A DNA stretch of 64,000 nucleotides from Novosphingobium sp. 9 (GCF_025340265.1 NZ_CP022708.1:829501-893500); one strand, 5' to 3'. Positions 8,748 through 19,042 are shown, numbered from the stretch's first letter. A program made the numbers and translations. The notes: generated from the letters alone by a model not told the origin.

Positions 8748-11678
8748 ATGAGGACCCCGCCCACCGCGCCAGGAGCGACAACGCCCGCGCAGCCCCGCCC
8801 CGCCCCGATCAACCGGCCATCGCTGGGCCTGTGCCTGCTGCTGGGCTCCAGCACTCTGGGGCTGATCGGCGGGTTCGGAGGCACGGCCTACGCAGCCGAT
8901 GCGCCTGCCGCCCCAGCCGCAGCGACAACGGCGGCGAAGGCCGCCCCTGCCTCGACCAATCCGGGCGACACGGACGAGATCGTCGTCACCGGGCAGGCCA
9001 TGCCGGGATCAGTGATCGGCGACATCGCGCCGGAAAACCAGATCAATCAGGCCGACATCGCCAGCTACGGTGTCGATTCCATCAACGACCTGCTCGACGA
9101 AATCGCCGACCAGACCACCTCGATCCAGGGCCGCGACAGTTCCAGCGGCCCGGTCATCCTGGTCAACGGCAAGCGCATTTCTGGCGTCAATGAGATCGGC
9201 GACCTGCCGGTCGAGTCGGTCCTGCGCGTCGACATCCTGCCCGAGGAAGTGGCCATCAAGTATGGCTATGACGCGCAGCAGAAGGTCGTGAACATCATCC
9301 TGAAGCGCCACTTCCTCTCGAAGTCGGTCAACCTGTCGGGCGGCATGTCCGCGCAGGGCGGCGGGGGCGAAACCTCGGGCGCATTCACATATACGCGAAT
9401 CCACGATAACGACCGCGTGAATATCGTCGGCCGGGTTCAGACGCAGGCCGCGATCCTCGAAAGCGATCGCAGCATCACGCCCGATTCCACCAGCGGTGTG
9501 ACCGAGGCCGGCGGCATTGCCGATGATCGCGCTGGCCGCACGCTGCAACCCTCGACCCGCACCTACACACTCAACAGCAGCATTGCCCACGATTTCGGCG
9601 GCTCGCTGAACGGCTCGATCAACCTGCGCGGTTCTTACGAGACCAGCAATGCGCTGGACGGCTATGCCACCGGCGACCTGACGATCCCGGCTGACAACCC
9701 GTACAACACGACCGGCAGCGAATCGACGATCACCCGCTATCTGAACAACCAGGCCCTGCGCCAGACCACCGATACCGGGACGGTTTCGGCAGGCGGCACG
9801 CTGAACTACGATCTCAACACGCGCTGGAAACTCTCGACCATCGCGAGCTATACCCACACCGAGACCGACACCCATTCGGGCACCGGCTTCGATACCGATA
9901 CGCTGCAGGACGACATCACTGCGGGGGATACTTCGGTCGACCCCTATGGCACGCTGCCCAACGACCTTCTGGGCTCGATGCTGACCAACCGCGCCAAGTC
10001 GAACAACGATACCGGCAGCGCCAGTGTCCTGCTGTTCGGCAAGCTGCTGCGCCTTCCGGCAGGCGACATGGGCGTATCGTTGCGGATGGGCGGCGACTTT
10101 ACCCAGCAGTCCTCCACCTCGGTACGCAACGGCGATATCAGCAGTTCGGACAGCAACCGCACCGACGGCATCGCCAAGCTGAGCGTCGACCTGCCCATCG
10201 CCAGCAAGAAGAACGGCGTGCTTGGCTTCCTTGGCACGCTGAGCGCCAACTTCAACGGCGGCGTCACGCAGGTCTCGAACTTCGGCAGCATGGGGACCTT
10301 CGGCTACGGCCTGACCTGGAAGCCGACCTCGACGATCTCGCTGGTCGCGGCGATGAACGAGGACCGGCAGGCGCCGACCGTCGCGAACCTGTCCGACCCG
10401 ACGCTGACCACCAGCAATGTGCGCGTCTACGATTACGTCACCGGCCAATCGGTGCTGGTAACGAGCGTGACCGGCGGCAATGCCGGTCTGAAGGCCGACG
10501 ATCGTCACACCTTCAAGGTCGGACTGACGGCACAGATCATGAGCACGCCCAAGCTCAATTTCATCGTCAATTACGCCGACAGCCGCGACCGTAACGCGAT
10601 CATTTCGCCGGGCGGTGTCACCGAAGCGCTCGAAGATGCCTTCCCGGATCGCTTTACCCGCGATTCCGACGGCAACCTCACCGAAGTCGATGCGCGCCCG
10701 ATCAATGTCTACGAAGAGCGGGTGAAGCAGTTGCGCTGGGGCTTCAATCTCTCCGCCGAACTGCGCAAACCCAAGCGCCCTGCCCGCCCGCCATGGGCCG
10801 GCGCAGGCGGACCGGGCGAATGGCGCAGACGCTGGGAAGAGCGGCAGAACGGTGGCGATACCGCGCAGAAGCCTGCTGGCGACAAGGCGGCAGATGGCAG
10901 GGCGGCATCGACCTCGGACGACGATCACCAGTCACCGCCTGATGGAGACATCACTGTCACCGGGCAGCGCCCCGGTGAAGGCGGAGACAACTTCGGCGGA
11001 CCTCCCGGCGGACCGCCGCCGGACGGCTTCGGTGGACCGGGTGGTCCCGATGGCGATCACGGCCCTCCGCCAGACGGCTTCGGCCCTCCTCCGGGCGGTG
11101 GTCCCGGCGGGCCGGGTGGGCCGGGCGGTCCCGGTGGTTTCGGCGGACCGGGTGGCCCCGGCGGCTTCCGTGGACGCGGGTTCTCCGGCGGCAGCGACAA
11201 CGGCATGCGCCTGCTCGCCTCGCTCTATCATACGTGGATCCTGCGCGACGATGTACAGTTGACGCAGGACGGGGAGACCATCGACCTGCTCAACGGCGGT
11301 ACGATCACCGGCAGCGCGACACCGCAGCACAAGGTGACGGGCCAGATCGGCGTGATCGACAATGGGCTGGGCATGCGCTTCGAAGGCACATGGCAGAGCG
11401 CGACCAAGGTCGTGGGCGACACGACCTCCACAGGCACTGGCGACCTGCACTTCTCCTCGCTGTTCAAGCTGGACTACCGGTTGTTCGCGAACCTGCAGAA
11501 CCGCTTCCCCGGCAAGGCATGGGCCAAGGGAACGCGCGTCAGCCTGTCGGTCACGAACATCTTCAACCAGCGCCAGCACGTTACCGACGGAACCGGCGCG
11601 ACGCCCTACGCCTATCAGGGCGACTACCTCGACCCGATGGGCCGGACGGTGCTGCTGTCGCTGCGTCGGATCTTCTGA
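8748..11678 (+). CDS. TonB-dependent receptor with Gly/Pro-rich insertion
   Basis: A 976-residue outer-membrane receptor beginning with a long signal region that ends near TAYAADA. A TonB box, TDEIVVTGQ, follows, then a plug (DSINDLLDEIADQ, VILVNGKRISG, LPEEVAIKYGYDAQQKVVNIILK) and a barrel ending in an aromatic residue (RRIF). A segment of about 144 codons (about 10767-11199) interrupts the barrel. It is rich in Pro, Gly and charged residues, has repeated GGPGG units, and includes a second box-like sequence, DGDITVTGQR. The insertion lies where a short periplasmic turn is expected. The start is the first ATG in frame and lacks a clear ribosome site. It lies downstream of the alpha-galactosidase gene; the substrate is probably a plant oligosaccharide. 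Confidence 0.85.
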   Translation: MRTPPTAPGATTPAQPRPAPINRPSLGLCLLLGSSTLGLIGGFGGTAYAADAPAAPAAATTAAKAAPASTNPGDTDEIVVTGQAMPGSVIGDIAPENQINQADIASYGVDSINDLLDEIADQTTSIQGRDSSSGPVILVNGKRISGVNEIGDLPVESVLRVDILPEEVAIKYGYDAQQKVVNIILKRHFLSKSVNLSGGMSAQGGGGETSGAFTYTRIHDNDRVNIVGRVQTQAAILESDRSITPDSTSGVTEAGGIADDRAGRTLQPSTRTYTLNSSIAHDFGGSLNGSINLRGSYETSNALDGYATGDLTIPADNPYNTTGSESTITRYLNNQALRQTTDTGTVSAGGTLNYDLNTRWKLSTIASYTHTETDTHSGTGFDTDTLQDDITAGDTSVDPYGTLPNDLLGSMLTNRAKSNNDTGSASVLLFGKLLRLPAGDMGVSLRMGGDFTQQSSTSVRNGDISSSDSNRTDGIAKLSVDLPIASKKNGVLGFLGTLSANFNGGVTQVSNFGSMGTFGYGLTWKPTSTISLVAAMNEDRQAPTVANLSDPTLTTSNVRVYDYVTGQSVLVTSVTGGNAGLKADDRHTFKVGLTAQIMSTPKLNFIVNYADSRDRNAIISPGGVTEALEDAFPDRFTRDSDGNLTEVDARPINVYEERVKQLRWGFNLSAELRKPKRPARPPWAGAGGPGEWRRRWEERQNGGDTAQKPAGDKAADGRAASTSDDDHQSPPDGDITVTGQRPGEGGDNFGGPPGGPPPDGFGGPGGPDGDHGPPPDGFGPPPGGGPGGPGGPGGPGGFGGPGGPGGFRGRGFSGGSDNGMRLLASLYHTWILRDDVQLTQDGETIDLLNGGTITGSATPQHKVTGQIGVIDNGLGMRFEGTWQSATKVVGDTTSTGTGDLHFSSLFKLDYRLFANLQNRFPGKAWAKGTRVSLSVTNIFNQRQHVTDGTGATPYAYQGDYLDPMGRTVLLSLRRIF

Positions 11679-11699
11679 TGCAGCCGCTCTGACAGGACT

Positions 11700-11729
11700 G
11701 CGCCGCCTTGCCGGTCAGGCGGGCGGCGC
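11700..11729. terminator. Hairpin between convergent TBDR and LacI genes
   Basis: GCGCCGCC pairs with GGCGGCGC around an inner GCC/GGC pair, overlapping the last codons of the LacI gene. It is a plausible bidirectional stop without a U-tract. Confidence 0.35.
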
Positions 11730-12734
11730 GGTGCTGTCCCTTACGACCAGTTCATAGGGGAGCACCCGGTTCCACTGGGGGCCGTGCGGCTCGTCGCGGT
11801 ACTGGCGGTCAATCAGCATGTCGACTGCGGCCCCGGCCATGTCCATGATCGGCTGCCGGATCGTGGTGATCGTCGGCCAGGCGATCTGCGCCGAATAGCT
11901 GTCGTCGAAACCGGCGACGGACAACTGGTGCGGCACCACGATCCCGCGCCGCGCCGCCGCCGCCATGACGCCCAGCGCCATGTCGTCGTTGCTGGCGAAG
12001 ATCGCCGTGGCCCGTGTATCGAGCGCAAGCAGCCGTTCACCGGCCAGACGGCCGCCATTGACGGTGAAGTCGCCCGCAGCAATGCAATCGTCGCGCACGC
12101 CAAGGCCTGCCGCTTGCATCGCCTGCTCGAACCCGGCGCGACGCTTGGGCGTAGCGGCATGATCCGGAATACCCTCGATAAAGGCGATGTCGCGATGGCC
12201 CAGCGCGATCAGATGGGCAGTCATCTCCGCCGCTGCCGCAACGTCGTCGATGTCCACCGAGCCTGAGCGCTGCGGCGTCTGGCCCGGAGAAACGCGCACG
12301 TATGGCAGGCCTGCCGTCTCCAGACGGGCCAGCAGTCCTTCATGGGTGCAGACCGGCGGGGTCAGGATCACGCCATCGAGGCGCAAGGCCGATATGCTCG
12401 CCAGCATCTCTGCCTCGAACCCCGGCTTTTCCATGTCCACCAGTTCGACCAGCAGGTGATAATGCCGCGCGCGGCACCGATGGAGCGCACCGCGCTGCAG
12501 ACCGGCGGCATAGCCCGACCACGTTGGATCGTCGAGGAACAGCCCGATCAGATAGGACCGCGCGCTCGACAGGCCACGCGCGAAGACGTTGGGGCGGTAG
12601 GACAGCGCCTCGATCGCGCCAAGCACGGCCTCACGCACGGGTTCGCGCACATAGGCCTCGCCATTCAGCACGCGCGAGACGGTCTTGGCGGACACACCGG
12701 CGCGAGCGGCGACATCCTTGATGGTTACGGCCAT
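11715..12734 (-). CDS. LacI-family transcriptional regulator
   Basis: A 339-residue regulator with the LacI helix-turn-helix and hinge at the N-terminus (VTIKDVAARAGVSAKTVSRVLNG) and a periplasmic-binding-protein-type effector domain (IFASNDDMALGVMAAA, LSVAGFDDS). The frame stays open far upstream, antisense in register to the permease gene; the ATG chosen begins the canonical MAVTIKDVA and overlaps the end of the permease gene by 10 nt, so the two are translationally coupled. It probably represses the permease and the divergent TBDR through the twin TGACATCGATGTCA sites between them, with a sugar as effector. Confidence 0.9.
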   Translation of the reverse strand: MAVTIKDVAARAGVSAKTVSRVLNGEAYVREPVREAVLGAIEALSYRPNVFARGLSSARSYLIGLFLDDPTWSGYAAGLQRGALHRCRARHYHLLVELVDMEKPGFEAEMLASISALRLDGVILTPPVCTHEGLLARLETAGLPYVRVSPGQTPQRSGSVDIDDVAAAAEMTAHLIALGHRDIAFIEGIPDHAATPKRRAGFEQAMQAAGLGVRDDCIAAGDFTVNGGRLAGERLLALDTRATAIFASNDDMALGVMAAAARRGIVVPHQLSVAGFDDSYSAQIAWPTITTIRQPIMDMAGAAVDMLIDRQYRDEPHGPQWNRVLPYELVVRDSTAPPA

Positions 12735-13954
12735 GCGATTTTCCGAATACGCGACAGATGCGCGAGAGCGAAGCAGAGAACGACCCCGTAGCATAGGGCC
12801 GGAAGCAGCAACGCGATACGCAGATCCGCGTAATCGGCGATAATACCGCTCGACAGCGGAATAACCGCACCACCGACACAGGCCATGCACAACAGCATGG
12901 AGGCGAGCGGCACATCGCCCTCGTCCGCCGGGAGCGCCAGCGTATAGGCCAGCGGGAACATCACCGAATTGAACAGGCCGATACCCAGCAAGGCAACCGC
13001 GCCTGCCCAGCCCGTCAGCCCTGCTGCCAGCAGCGCAAGCCCCCCTGCGCCCAGCGCCGCACTCGCCAGCAAGCGCGCGGCACCTGCGAACCGGACCAGC
13101 CAGGCCCCCGCAAACCGTCCCAGCATCGCGGCGCCCCAGTACAGGCTGACCATGCTCCCGGCCATCACCGGCGCGGCGTTCACGATATCCGCACGCATCA
13201 GGTATTCGACCGCCAGTGTCGCGATCGTCACTTCCGCGCCGACATAGCAGAAGATCGCCAGCACGCCTGCGCTCATCCAGGGGCTGTGTGCCAGCGCGGC
13301 CAGACGCCTCAGGGCTGGAGTGGGTGCGGGAGTGGGCGCATCGCCTCGCGGCGACAGCGGTGCCAGCGCAGCGTTGCGCATGAACAGTACGGCGAGCACG
13401 ACAAACAAGACCGCGCCCGCAAGGAACGGCAGCGTGGGGCCCATCACGCCGCCCTCCACGCTCAGGATGAACCGGGCACCGATCAACGGGCCCAGCACCG
13501 TCCCCAGCGCGTTGAAAGCCTGTAGCAGCGTATAGCGGGGCGCCATGCCCCCGGCCCGCCGGAACACCGTCGTCACCGCGTTGCCGGAAATCTGCAGGAA
13601 CGTCACGCCCAGCGAAATGACCAGCAAGGAACCCAGCACGGCGGCGAAGCTGCGGCTGGCATGGGCCAGCGCGAAAACGAGGCATCCCCCTGCCATGATG
13701 CCAAGCCCTGTCGCAATGGAGCGCATGTACCCCATCGGGATGGAGCGCAGCGTCACCGGAAACGCGAAAAGCAGGTAACTGGAATAGAACGCGAAATGGA
13801 CCAGCAACGCTTCGGCATGGTTCAGGTGGAGGGTCAGCGCCAGCCGCGGCACCAGAAGGTTGACCATGGAGTTGATCGCCCCGCCGCCGAGATAGACGCC
13901 CACAAGCAGCCCGAACAGCCGGTTTTCCTGCCTTGTCGCCGCTATGCTCTCCAT
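12725..13954 (-). CDS. MFS sugar permease (FucP-like)
   Basis: A 409-residue 12-helix transporter of the major facilitator superfamily, closest in feel to the fucose/glucose-galactose:proton symporter group: an N-terminal LLVGVYLGGGAINSMVNLLVPRL helix, then RSIPMGYMRSIATGLGIMAGG and LQAFNALGTVLGPLIGA. It should bring the monosaccharide released by the nearby exported glycosidases into the cytoplasm. It is divergent from a TBDR and co-transcribed with the LacI regulator downstream. The precise sugar is unknown. Confidence 0.82.
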   Translation of the reverse strand: MESIAATRQENRLFGLLVGVYLGGGAINSMVNLLVPRLALTLHLNHAEALLVHFAFYSSYLLFAFPVTLRSIPMGYMRSIATGLGIMAGGCLVFALAHASRSFAAVLGSLLVISLGVTFLQISGNAVTTVFRRAGGMAPRYTLLQAFNALGTVLGPLIGARFILSVEGGVMGPTLPFLAGAVLFVVLAVLFMRNAALAPLSPRGDAPTPAPTPALRRLAALAHSPWMSAGVLAIFCYVGAEVTIATLAVEYLMRADIVNAAPVMAGSMVSLYWGAAMLGRFAGAWLVRFAGAARLLASAALGAGGLALLAAGLTGWAGAVALLGIGLFNSVMFPLAYTLALPADEGDVPLASMLLCMACVGGAVIPLSSGIIADYADLRIALLLPALCYGVVLCFALAHLSRIRKIAWP

Positions 13955-14017
13955 GGTTTGACCCTAGCCGGCAAACCGCGTCATGCAAGGCGATGTTGCG
14001 GCAATGTGCAAATTTAC

Positions 14018-14053
14018 GACATCGATGTCAGAAATATTTTGACATCGATGTCA
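14018..14053. promoter_or_regulatory. Twin LacI-type operators
   Basis: Two palindromes with the core GACATCGATGTC lie 23 bp apart centre to centre; the right one is the perfect TGACATCGATGTCA, the left one differs only in its first base. A central CG with TG..CA ends fits LacI-family operators. They occupy the region between the divergent MFS permease and TBDR genes, on about the same face of the helix two turns apart. Confidence 0.75.
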
Positions 14054-14111
14054 GATTCGGGTCATGACGCCGCCAAGCCCGCCGAAGCGGGCGCATACAG
14101 GGGAGAGATGA

Positions 14112-16616
14112 ATGAAACGGCATGTCTTTGCCGCAGGCACGGCGCTTGCCTCCGGCCTGCTTTTCGCCACCGTTGCACAGGCTCAGGACACGGCAGCTCC
14201 GCAAGGCGCACCGCGTGCCGCTGCGCCCGCTGCCGACAATGGTCAGATCGCCGAGATCATCGTGACGGCGACCAAGCGCGCCACCAGTCTGGAAAAGACG
14301 CCGATCGCTATTTCGGCCTTCAGCCAGGATTCGCTGGACCGCAATCAGGTGCAGGACGTGAAGGGCCTGGCCGATTTCGTGCCCAGCCTGCACTTCGCCC
14401 AGCAGGGCGATCAGGGCGGCATCCTGCTGACGATGCGCGGCATCGGCAACGATTCCGCCTATACCGAAGTGGCCGATCCCGAAGTCGCGATGTATGTCGA
14501 TGGCATCTACAGCCCGCGCGCGCAGGGTGCTTCGGTACTGATGTACGATATGGAGCGCGTCGAAGTGCTTCGCGGCCCGCAAGGTACGCTGTTCGGCCGC
14601 AATGCCACTGTCGGTGCAATCAGCCTGATAACGGCCAAGCCCCAGTTCGATGCCTTCCACGCCAGTGTCGAGGCGGTTGCCGGGTCGTATAACCGCATGG
14701 GCGTGAAGGGCATGGTCAACATTCCCGTAACCGACAACCTTGCAGTGCGCGCCGCGTTCATCACCGACCGTCACGATGGCTACATCGACTATCAGGATGC
14801 GCCCGACGTCCCCGGCATCAACCGTTCGGCCTATGTCACCAGCGGCAAGAAGTACGACGCCGGCAACCAGACCTCGGCGCGCCTCTCGGCGCTCTGGGAT
14901 CTGGGGCGCTTCCACTGGAACCTCTCGGGCGAATGGTACAAGGATACCGGATCGCCGATCCTGCAGCTGATGCAGACCCCGCGCGCGGGCGAGAAGTTCT
15001 GGTCCGCGCTGGTCGACACCGCGCCCGAGACCGACCGCTATTCGTGGGGGATCCGCTCGAACATGAGCTACGATCTCACCGACAAGGTCGAGGCGGTCTA
15101 CATCGCGGGCTTCTCACGCGTGGGCGGCACGGCGGATTCGGATGCAGACGGCGGCGCCTATGTGCCCTACCTCGACGATACCGGCAGCCTGGTCCTGCCC
15201 AGCGGCCAGTTCGGCGAGAACCGCACCGCCTATTCGCGCTATGACTTCTGGAGCCACGAGGTCCAGCTCAAGTCCACCGGCACCAATGCCGTCGACTGGA
15301 TCGTGGGTGGCTATTACAGCCACGAAGTCAACAAGATCCGCTTCGATATCGACCAGCGAAACGGCTATCGCGACGGCACCTTCAACTGGGCCGGCAGCTT
15401 CATCCAGGCGGACCGCAAGATCGATTCCCGCGCCGCCTTCGGTCAGGCGGTGTGGCATGCGACCGACAAGATCAACCTGACGGGTGGCCTGCGCTATACC
15501 AAGGATACCAAGCAGGACATCGGCGGTCGCAACATCACGTATTGCGGTGCGCCCAACAACGCCAATCCGAACTGCTATGCGACGCCCAACCTTCCCGGTG
15601 TGTTCAACATCGCCAACAACGGTGCGGGCAATGCAACCGACGTGCTCGATGCGCTCAATGCCGAAAGCGAGGCACTGGGCTATGGCGATCTGTGGGGTAT
15701 CTCCAACAACGACACCAAGGGCAGTTGGCACAAGCTGACCTGGCTGGCCCGCGCGGACATGCAGGTTACGCCTTCGACCATGGTCTACGGCAGCGTCAGC
15801 ACCGGTTTCAAGTCGGGCAATATCGAGGACGGTGGCCTGCTCGCCGGGCCGGAGACGCTGACGAACTATGAAATCGGCTCGAAATCGCGGCTGTTCGGCG
15901 GTCGTGCGACGCTGAACCTTGCGGCCTATTACGAGGACTTCAAGGGCTATCAGGTCAACCAGGCCGTCACCACCCGCGACGATGACGGCAACGTCACCGC
16001 CAGCCAGATCATCACCACCAATGCCAAGGGCGCCAAGGCCTGGGGCATCGAAGCCGAACTGGCAGCCCGCCTGACCGACAACGATCGCCTGAACCTGGCC
16101 GCGACCTACCAGCACACCGAATTCGACACGCTCTACACCGTCGACAACCGCATCTACAACGTCGAGGCGGACGGCTCGACCATCGAGAACCTGAAGGGCA
16201 ACGAACTGCCGCACGCTCCGCACTTCTCGATGACCGGCAGCTACGAGCACGACTTCCTGTTCGGCAGCGGTGCCCGCCTGACCCCGCGCGCCACCGTTCA
16301 TTATGAAACGCGCAGCTGGCTGAGCTACTTCAACGGCGACGTCGCCTCGCGCTACGATGCGGACGACCAGGCGGGCAAAGGCCTGCTGGGTACCGGGTTC
16401 GATAAGCAGAAGGCCTATGCCAAGGTCGATCTCGGGCTGTCCTATTCGTCGCCCGATGATCGCTACGGCGTGGAAGTCTTCGTCGAGAACCTGACCGACA
16501 AGCGTATCCGCACCGGCGCAAGCGTCGCCGGGGCCACCAGCGGCCTGACGCCGGTGTTCATGTCCAACTACGAGCCGCCCAGGACCTGGGGCGTGCGTCT
16601 GCGCGCCAAGATCTGA
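14112..16616 (+). CDS. TonB-dependent receptor
   Basis: An 834-residue outer-membrane receptor with a clear signal peptide (cleavage near VAQAQDT), a TonB box IAEIIVTATKR, a plug domain with the LRGPQGTLFGRNATVGAISLIT motif, and a C-terminal barrel ending in an aromatic-hydrophobic pattern (WGVRLRAKI). It follows the twin LacI-type operators directly, so it is likely co-regulated with the divergent permease. It is followed by a GH3 glycosidase, suggesting uptake of a glucan, xylan or arabinoside oligosaccharide across the outer membrane. Substrate is inferred only. Confidence 0.9.
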   Translation: MKRHVFAAGTALASGLLFATVAQAQDTAAPQGAPRAAAPAADNGQIAEIIVTATKRATSLEKTPIAISAFSQDSLDRNQVQDVKGLADFVPSLHFAQQGDQGGILLTMRGIGNDSAYTEVADPEVAMYVDGIYSPRAQGASVLMYDMERVEVLRGPQGTLFGRNATVGAISLITAKPQFDAFHASVEAVAGSYNRMGVKGMVNIPVTDNLAVRAAFITDRHDGYIDYQDAPDVPGINRSAYVTSGKKYDAGNQTSARLSALWDLGRFHWNLSGEWYKDTGSPILQLMQTPRAGEKFWSALVDTAPETDRYSWGIRSNMSYDLTDKVEAVYIAGFSRVGGTADSDADGGAYVPYLDDTGSLVLPSGQFGENRTAYSRYDFWSHEVQLKSTGTNAVDWIVGGYYSHEVNKIRFDIDQRNGYRDGTFNWAGSFIQADRKIDSRAAFGQAVWHATDKINLTGGLRYTKDTKQDIGGRNITYCGAPNNANPNCYATPNLPGVFNIANNGAGNATDVLDALNAESEALGYGDLWGISNNDTKGSWHKLTWLARADMQVTPSTMVYGSVSTGFKSGNIEDGGLLAGPETLTNYEIGSKSRLFGGRATLNLAAYYEDFKGYQVNQAVTTRDDDGNVTASQIITTNAKGAKAWGIEAELAARLTDNDRLNLAATYQHTEFDTLYTVDNRIYNVEADGSTIENLKGNELPHAPHFSMTGSYEHDFLFGSGARLTPRATVHYETRSWLSYFNGDVASRYDADDQAGKGLLGTGFDKQKAYAKVDLGLSYSSPDDRYGVEVFVENLTDKRIRTGASVAGATSGLTPVFMSNYEPPRTWGVRLRAKI

Positions 16617-16757
16617 GCGAGCCCGATGCGGCCGTCCACGTCCTTTCCTCCCGTGGGCGGCCGCATTCCCTTCCTGTATCGAGACCGCAGCGATCGCCTG
16701 CCGGTCCTCCCGTTTCGGCCGAGCCTGCCCCGTGTGCCCGGCCTGAAAGGCTGTTCC

Positions 16758-19042
16758 ATGCGTGCCCTTCCCGTCGCTCTCCCCCTGCTTGCGCTCGTGC
16801 TTGGACAGGCTTTGCCGTCCGCTCCGGCCAATGCCCAGACCGCCCCAAGGCGGCACCCATCTGGCAGGACCGTGCCCGCTCGCCCGAAGCCCGCGCCGCA
16901 GCACTGGTCGCGGCGATGTCGCAGGACGAGAAGCTGCAGATGGTGCGCACATGGTTTCCCCCGCTTGCCAAGGGCAAGCCCGGCGCGCCGGACGATCTCA
17001 TCCCCTCGGCAGGCGAGATGGTGGGCATCCCGCGCCTTGGCATCCCGACGTTGCGCGAAAGCGATGCCAGCCTTGGCGTTGCCAATCAGGTCAACCAGCG
17101 CCCCGGCGATACCGCGACCGCCCTTCCCTCCAGCCTCGCCACGGCTGCCAGCTTCAACCCGCAGGTGGCCGAGGAAGGCGGCGCGATGATCGGCGCGGAA
17201 GCGCGCGCCAAGCGCTTCAACGTGCTCTTGGCAGGCGGCGTCAATCTGACCCGCGACCCGTGGGGCGGACGCGACTTCGAATATCTGGGCGAGGACCCGG
17301 TGCTCGCCGGAACGCTCGTCGGCGCGCAGATCCGCGGCGTGCAGAGCAACCACATCGTCTCGACGATCAAGCACTTCGCCCTGAACGCGCAGGAAACCGG
17401 GCGCATGGTCTACGATGCCCGCATCGGTCAGGCCGCATTGCATGAAAGCGACCTTCTGGCCTTCGAGATCGGCATCGAGACCGGGCACCCTGCTTCAGTC
17501 ATGTGTGCCTATAACAAGATCAATGGCGATCATGCCTGCGAAAACCACGAACTGCTGACCAATGTCCTGCGCAGTGACTGGCGCTACAAGGGCTGGGTCA
17601 TGTCGGACTGGGGTGCGGTCCATTCCACCGCCAAGGCGGCAAATGCCGGACTCGATCAGGATTCCGGCGCCGAACTCGACGATGGTGACTGGTTTCGCGA
17701 CAAACTGCGCGCGGCCCTCGCTGCGGGCACAGTGCCGCAGGCCCGCCTCGATGCGATGGTGCGCCACATCCTGACCGGCGTGATCGCCAGCGGTCTCTAC
17801 GACGACCCCTCGCCCTCGACGGTCCAGCCGATCGACACCGACGCCCATGCGCGTGTCGCGCAGAAGGCCGAGGAGCAGGGCATCGTCCTCTTGCGCAACG
17901 AAGGCGCGCTGCTGCCCGCTGCCACCACAGCGCGGCGTATCGTGCTGATCGGCGGTCATGCCGATGTCGGGGTGCTGTCCGGCGGCGGATCGAGCCAGGT
18001 CCGCTCGACCGGGGGCGTGCCGGTGGAAATTCCGCTGAAGTCGGGACCGGCATCCTCGTTCGCGCGGATCACCTGGCATAACTCTTCGCCGCTCAGGGCC
18101 ATTCGCGCCCTAGCCCCGCAGGCCGATGTCTCCTATGTCGACGGCAGCGACCCGCAAGCTGCCGCTCGCGCGGCCAAGGGCGCGGATCTCGTGCTGGTCT
18201 TCGCGACCCAGTGGCGCACCGAAGCAGAAGACGTAACCTCGCTCTCCCTGCCCGATCATCAGGATGCGCTGATCGAGACGGTCGCCGCTGCCAATCCGCA
18301 TACTGCCGTCGTTCTGGAGACCGGCGGCCCGGTCCTTATGCCGTGGCTCGGCAAAGTACCGGCCGTGCTCGCGGCATGGTATCCGGGCCAGCGCGGAGCA
18401 GAAGCCATCGCCAACGTGATCTTCGGTAAAGTGAACCCTTCGGGCCGCCTGCCGATCACGTTCCCGGCCTCGGCCGATCAGGCCCCGCGCCCTGCACCGG
18501 TGGGGCTTGCCCAGGTCGCCGAGCACGATGCCGCCTCCAACGCGGGCAGTAGCGGCGGCACTACGGCCCTCGCCATCGCGGTGGACTATCCCGAAGGTGC
18601 CGACGTCGGTTACCGCTGGTATGAGAAGAAAGCGCTCAAGCCGCTGTTCCCGTTCGGCTTCGGACTGTCCTATACGCAGTTCCGCTATGCCGGGCTTAGT
18701 GTGAAGGCAGGCCGTACGATCTCGGCCAGCTTCGATGTCACCAATACCGGATCGCGGGCTGGGGCAGTAGTCCCGCAGCTGTACGTCTCGCTGCCCACAG
18801 CAAAAGGACAGGGCACTCGCTCTCCTGCACGGCTGGCGGGATTTGCACGGATAGAACTCGCCCCCGGCGAGACGCGCCATGTCACCCTCCAGGCCGAGCC
18901 GCGCATTCTGGCTTCGTGGGACACGACGCGACGCCAATGGTCGCGCGCGGCGGGCGCTTATCAGGTCTCCGTCAACCGCGCGGCCGACGATCCGGTCTTG
19001 ACCGACAAGGCGACCCTGCCCGCAATCACCTTCCGGCCATGA
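16758..19042 (+). CDS. GH3 beta-glycosidase, frame broken after the signal peptide
   Basis: An exported GH3 enzyme (beta-glucosidase or beta-xylosidase type). The signal peptide (MRALPVALPLLALVLGQ...ANAQ) is read in one frame and the whole catalytic body in another. One missing C in the CCCC run at 16843-16846 explains the break and restores the usual opening ...PIWQDRARSPEARAAALVAAM. Uninterrupted reading is otherwise possible only from the ATG at 16916 (708 residues, no export signal). The nucleophile Asp lies in GWVMSDWGA (codon at 17606), KHFALNAQETGR is conserved, the second alpha/beta domain follows, and a fibronectin-III-like end (FDVTNTGSRAGAVVPQLYVS) closes the protein. It follows the TBDR and is probably part of the same operon. 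Confidence 0.82.
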
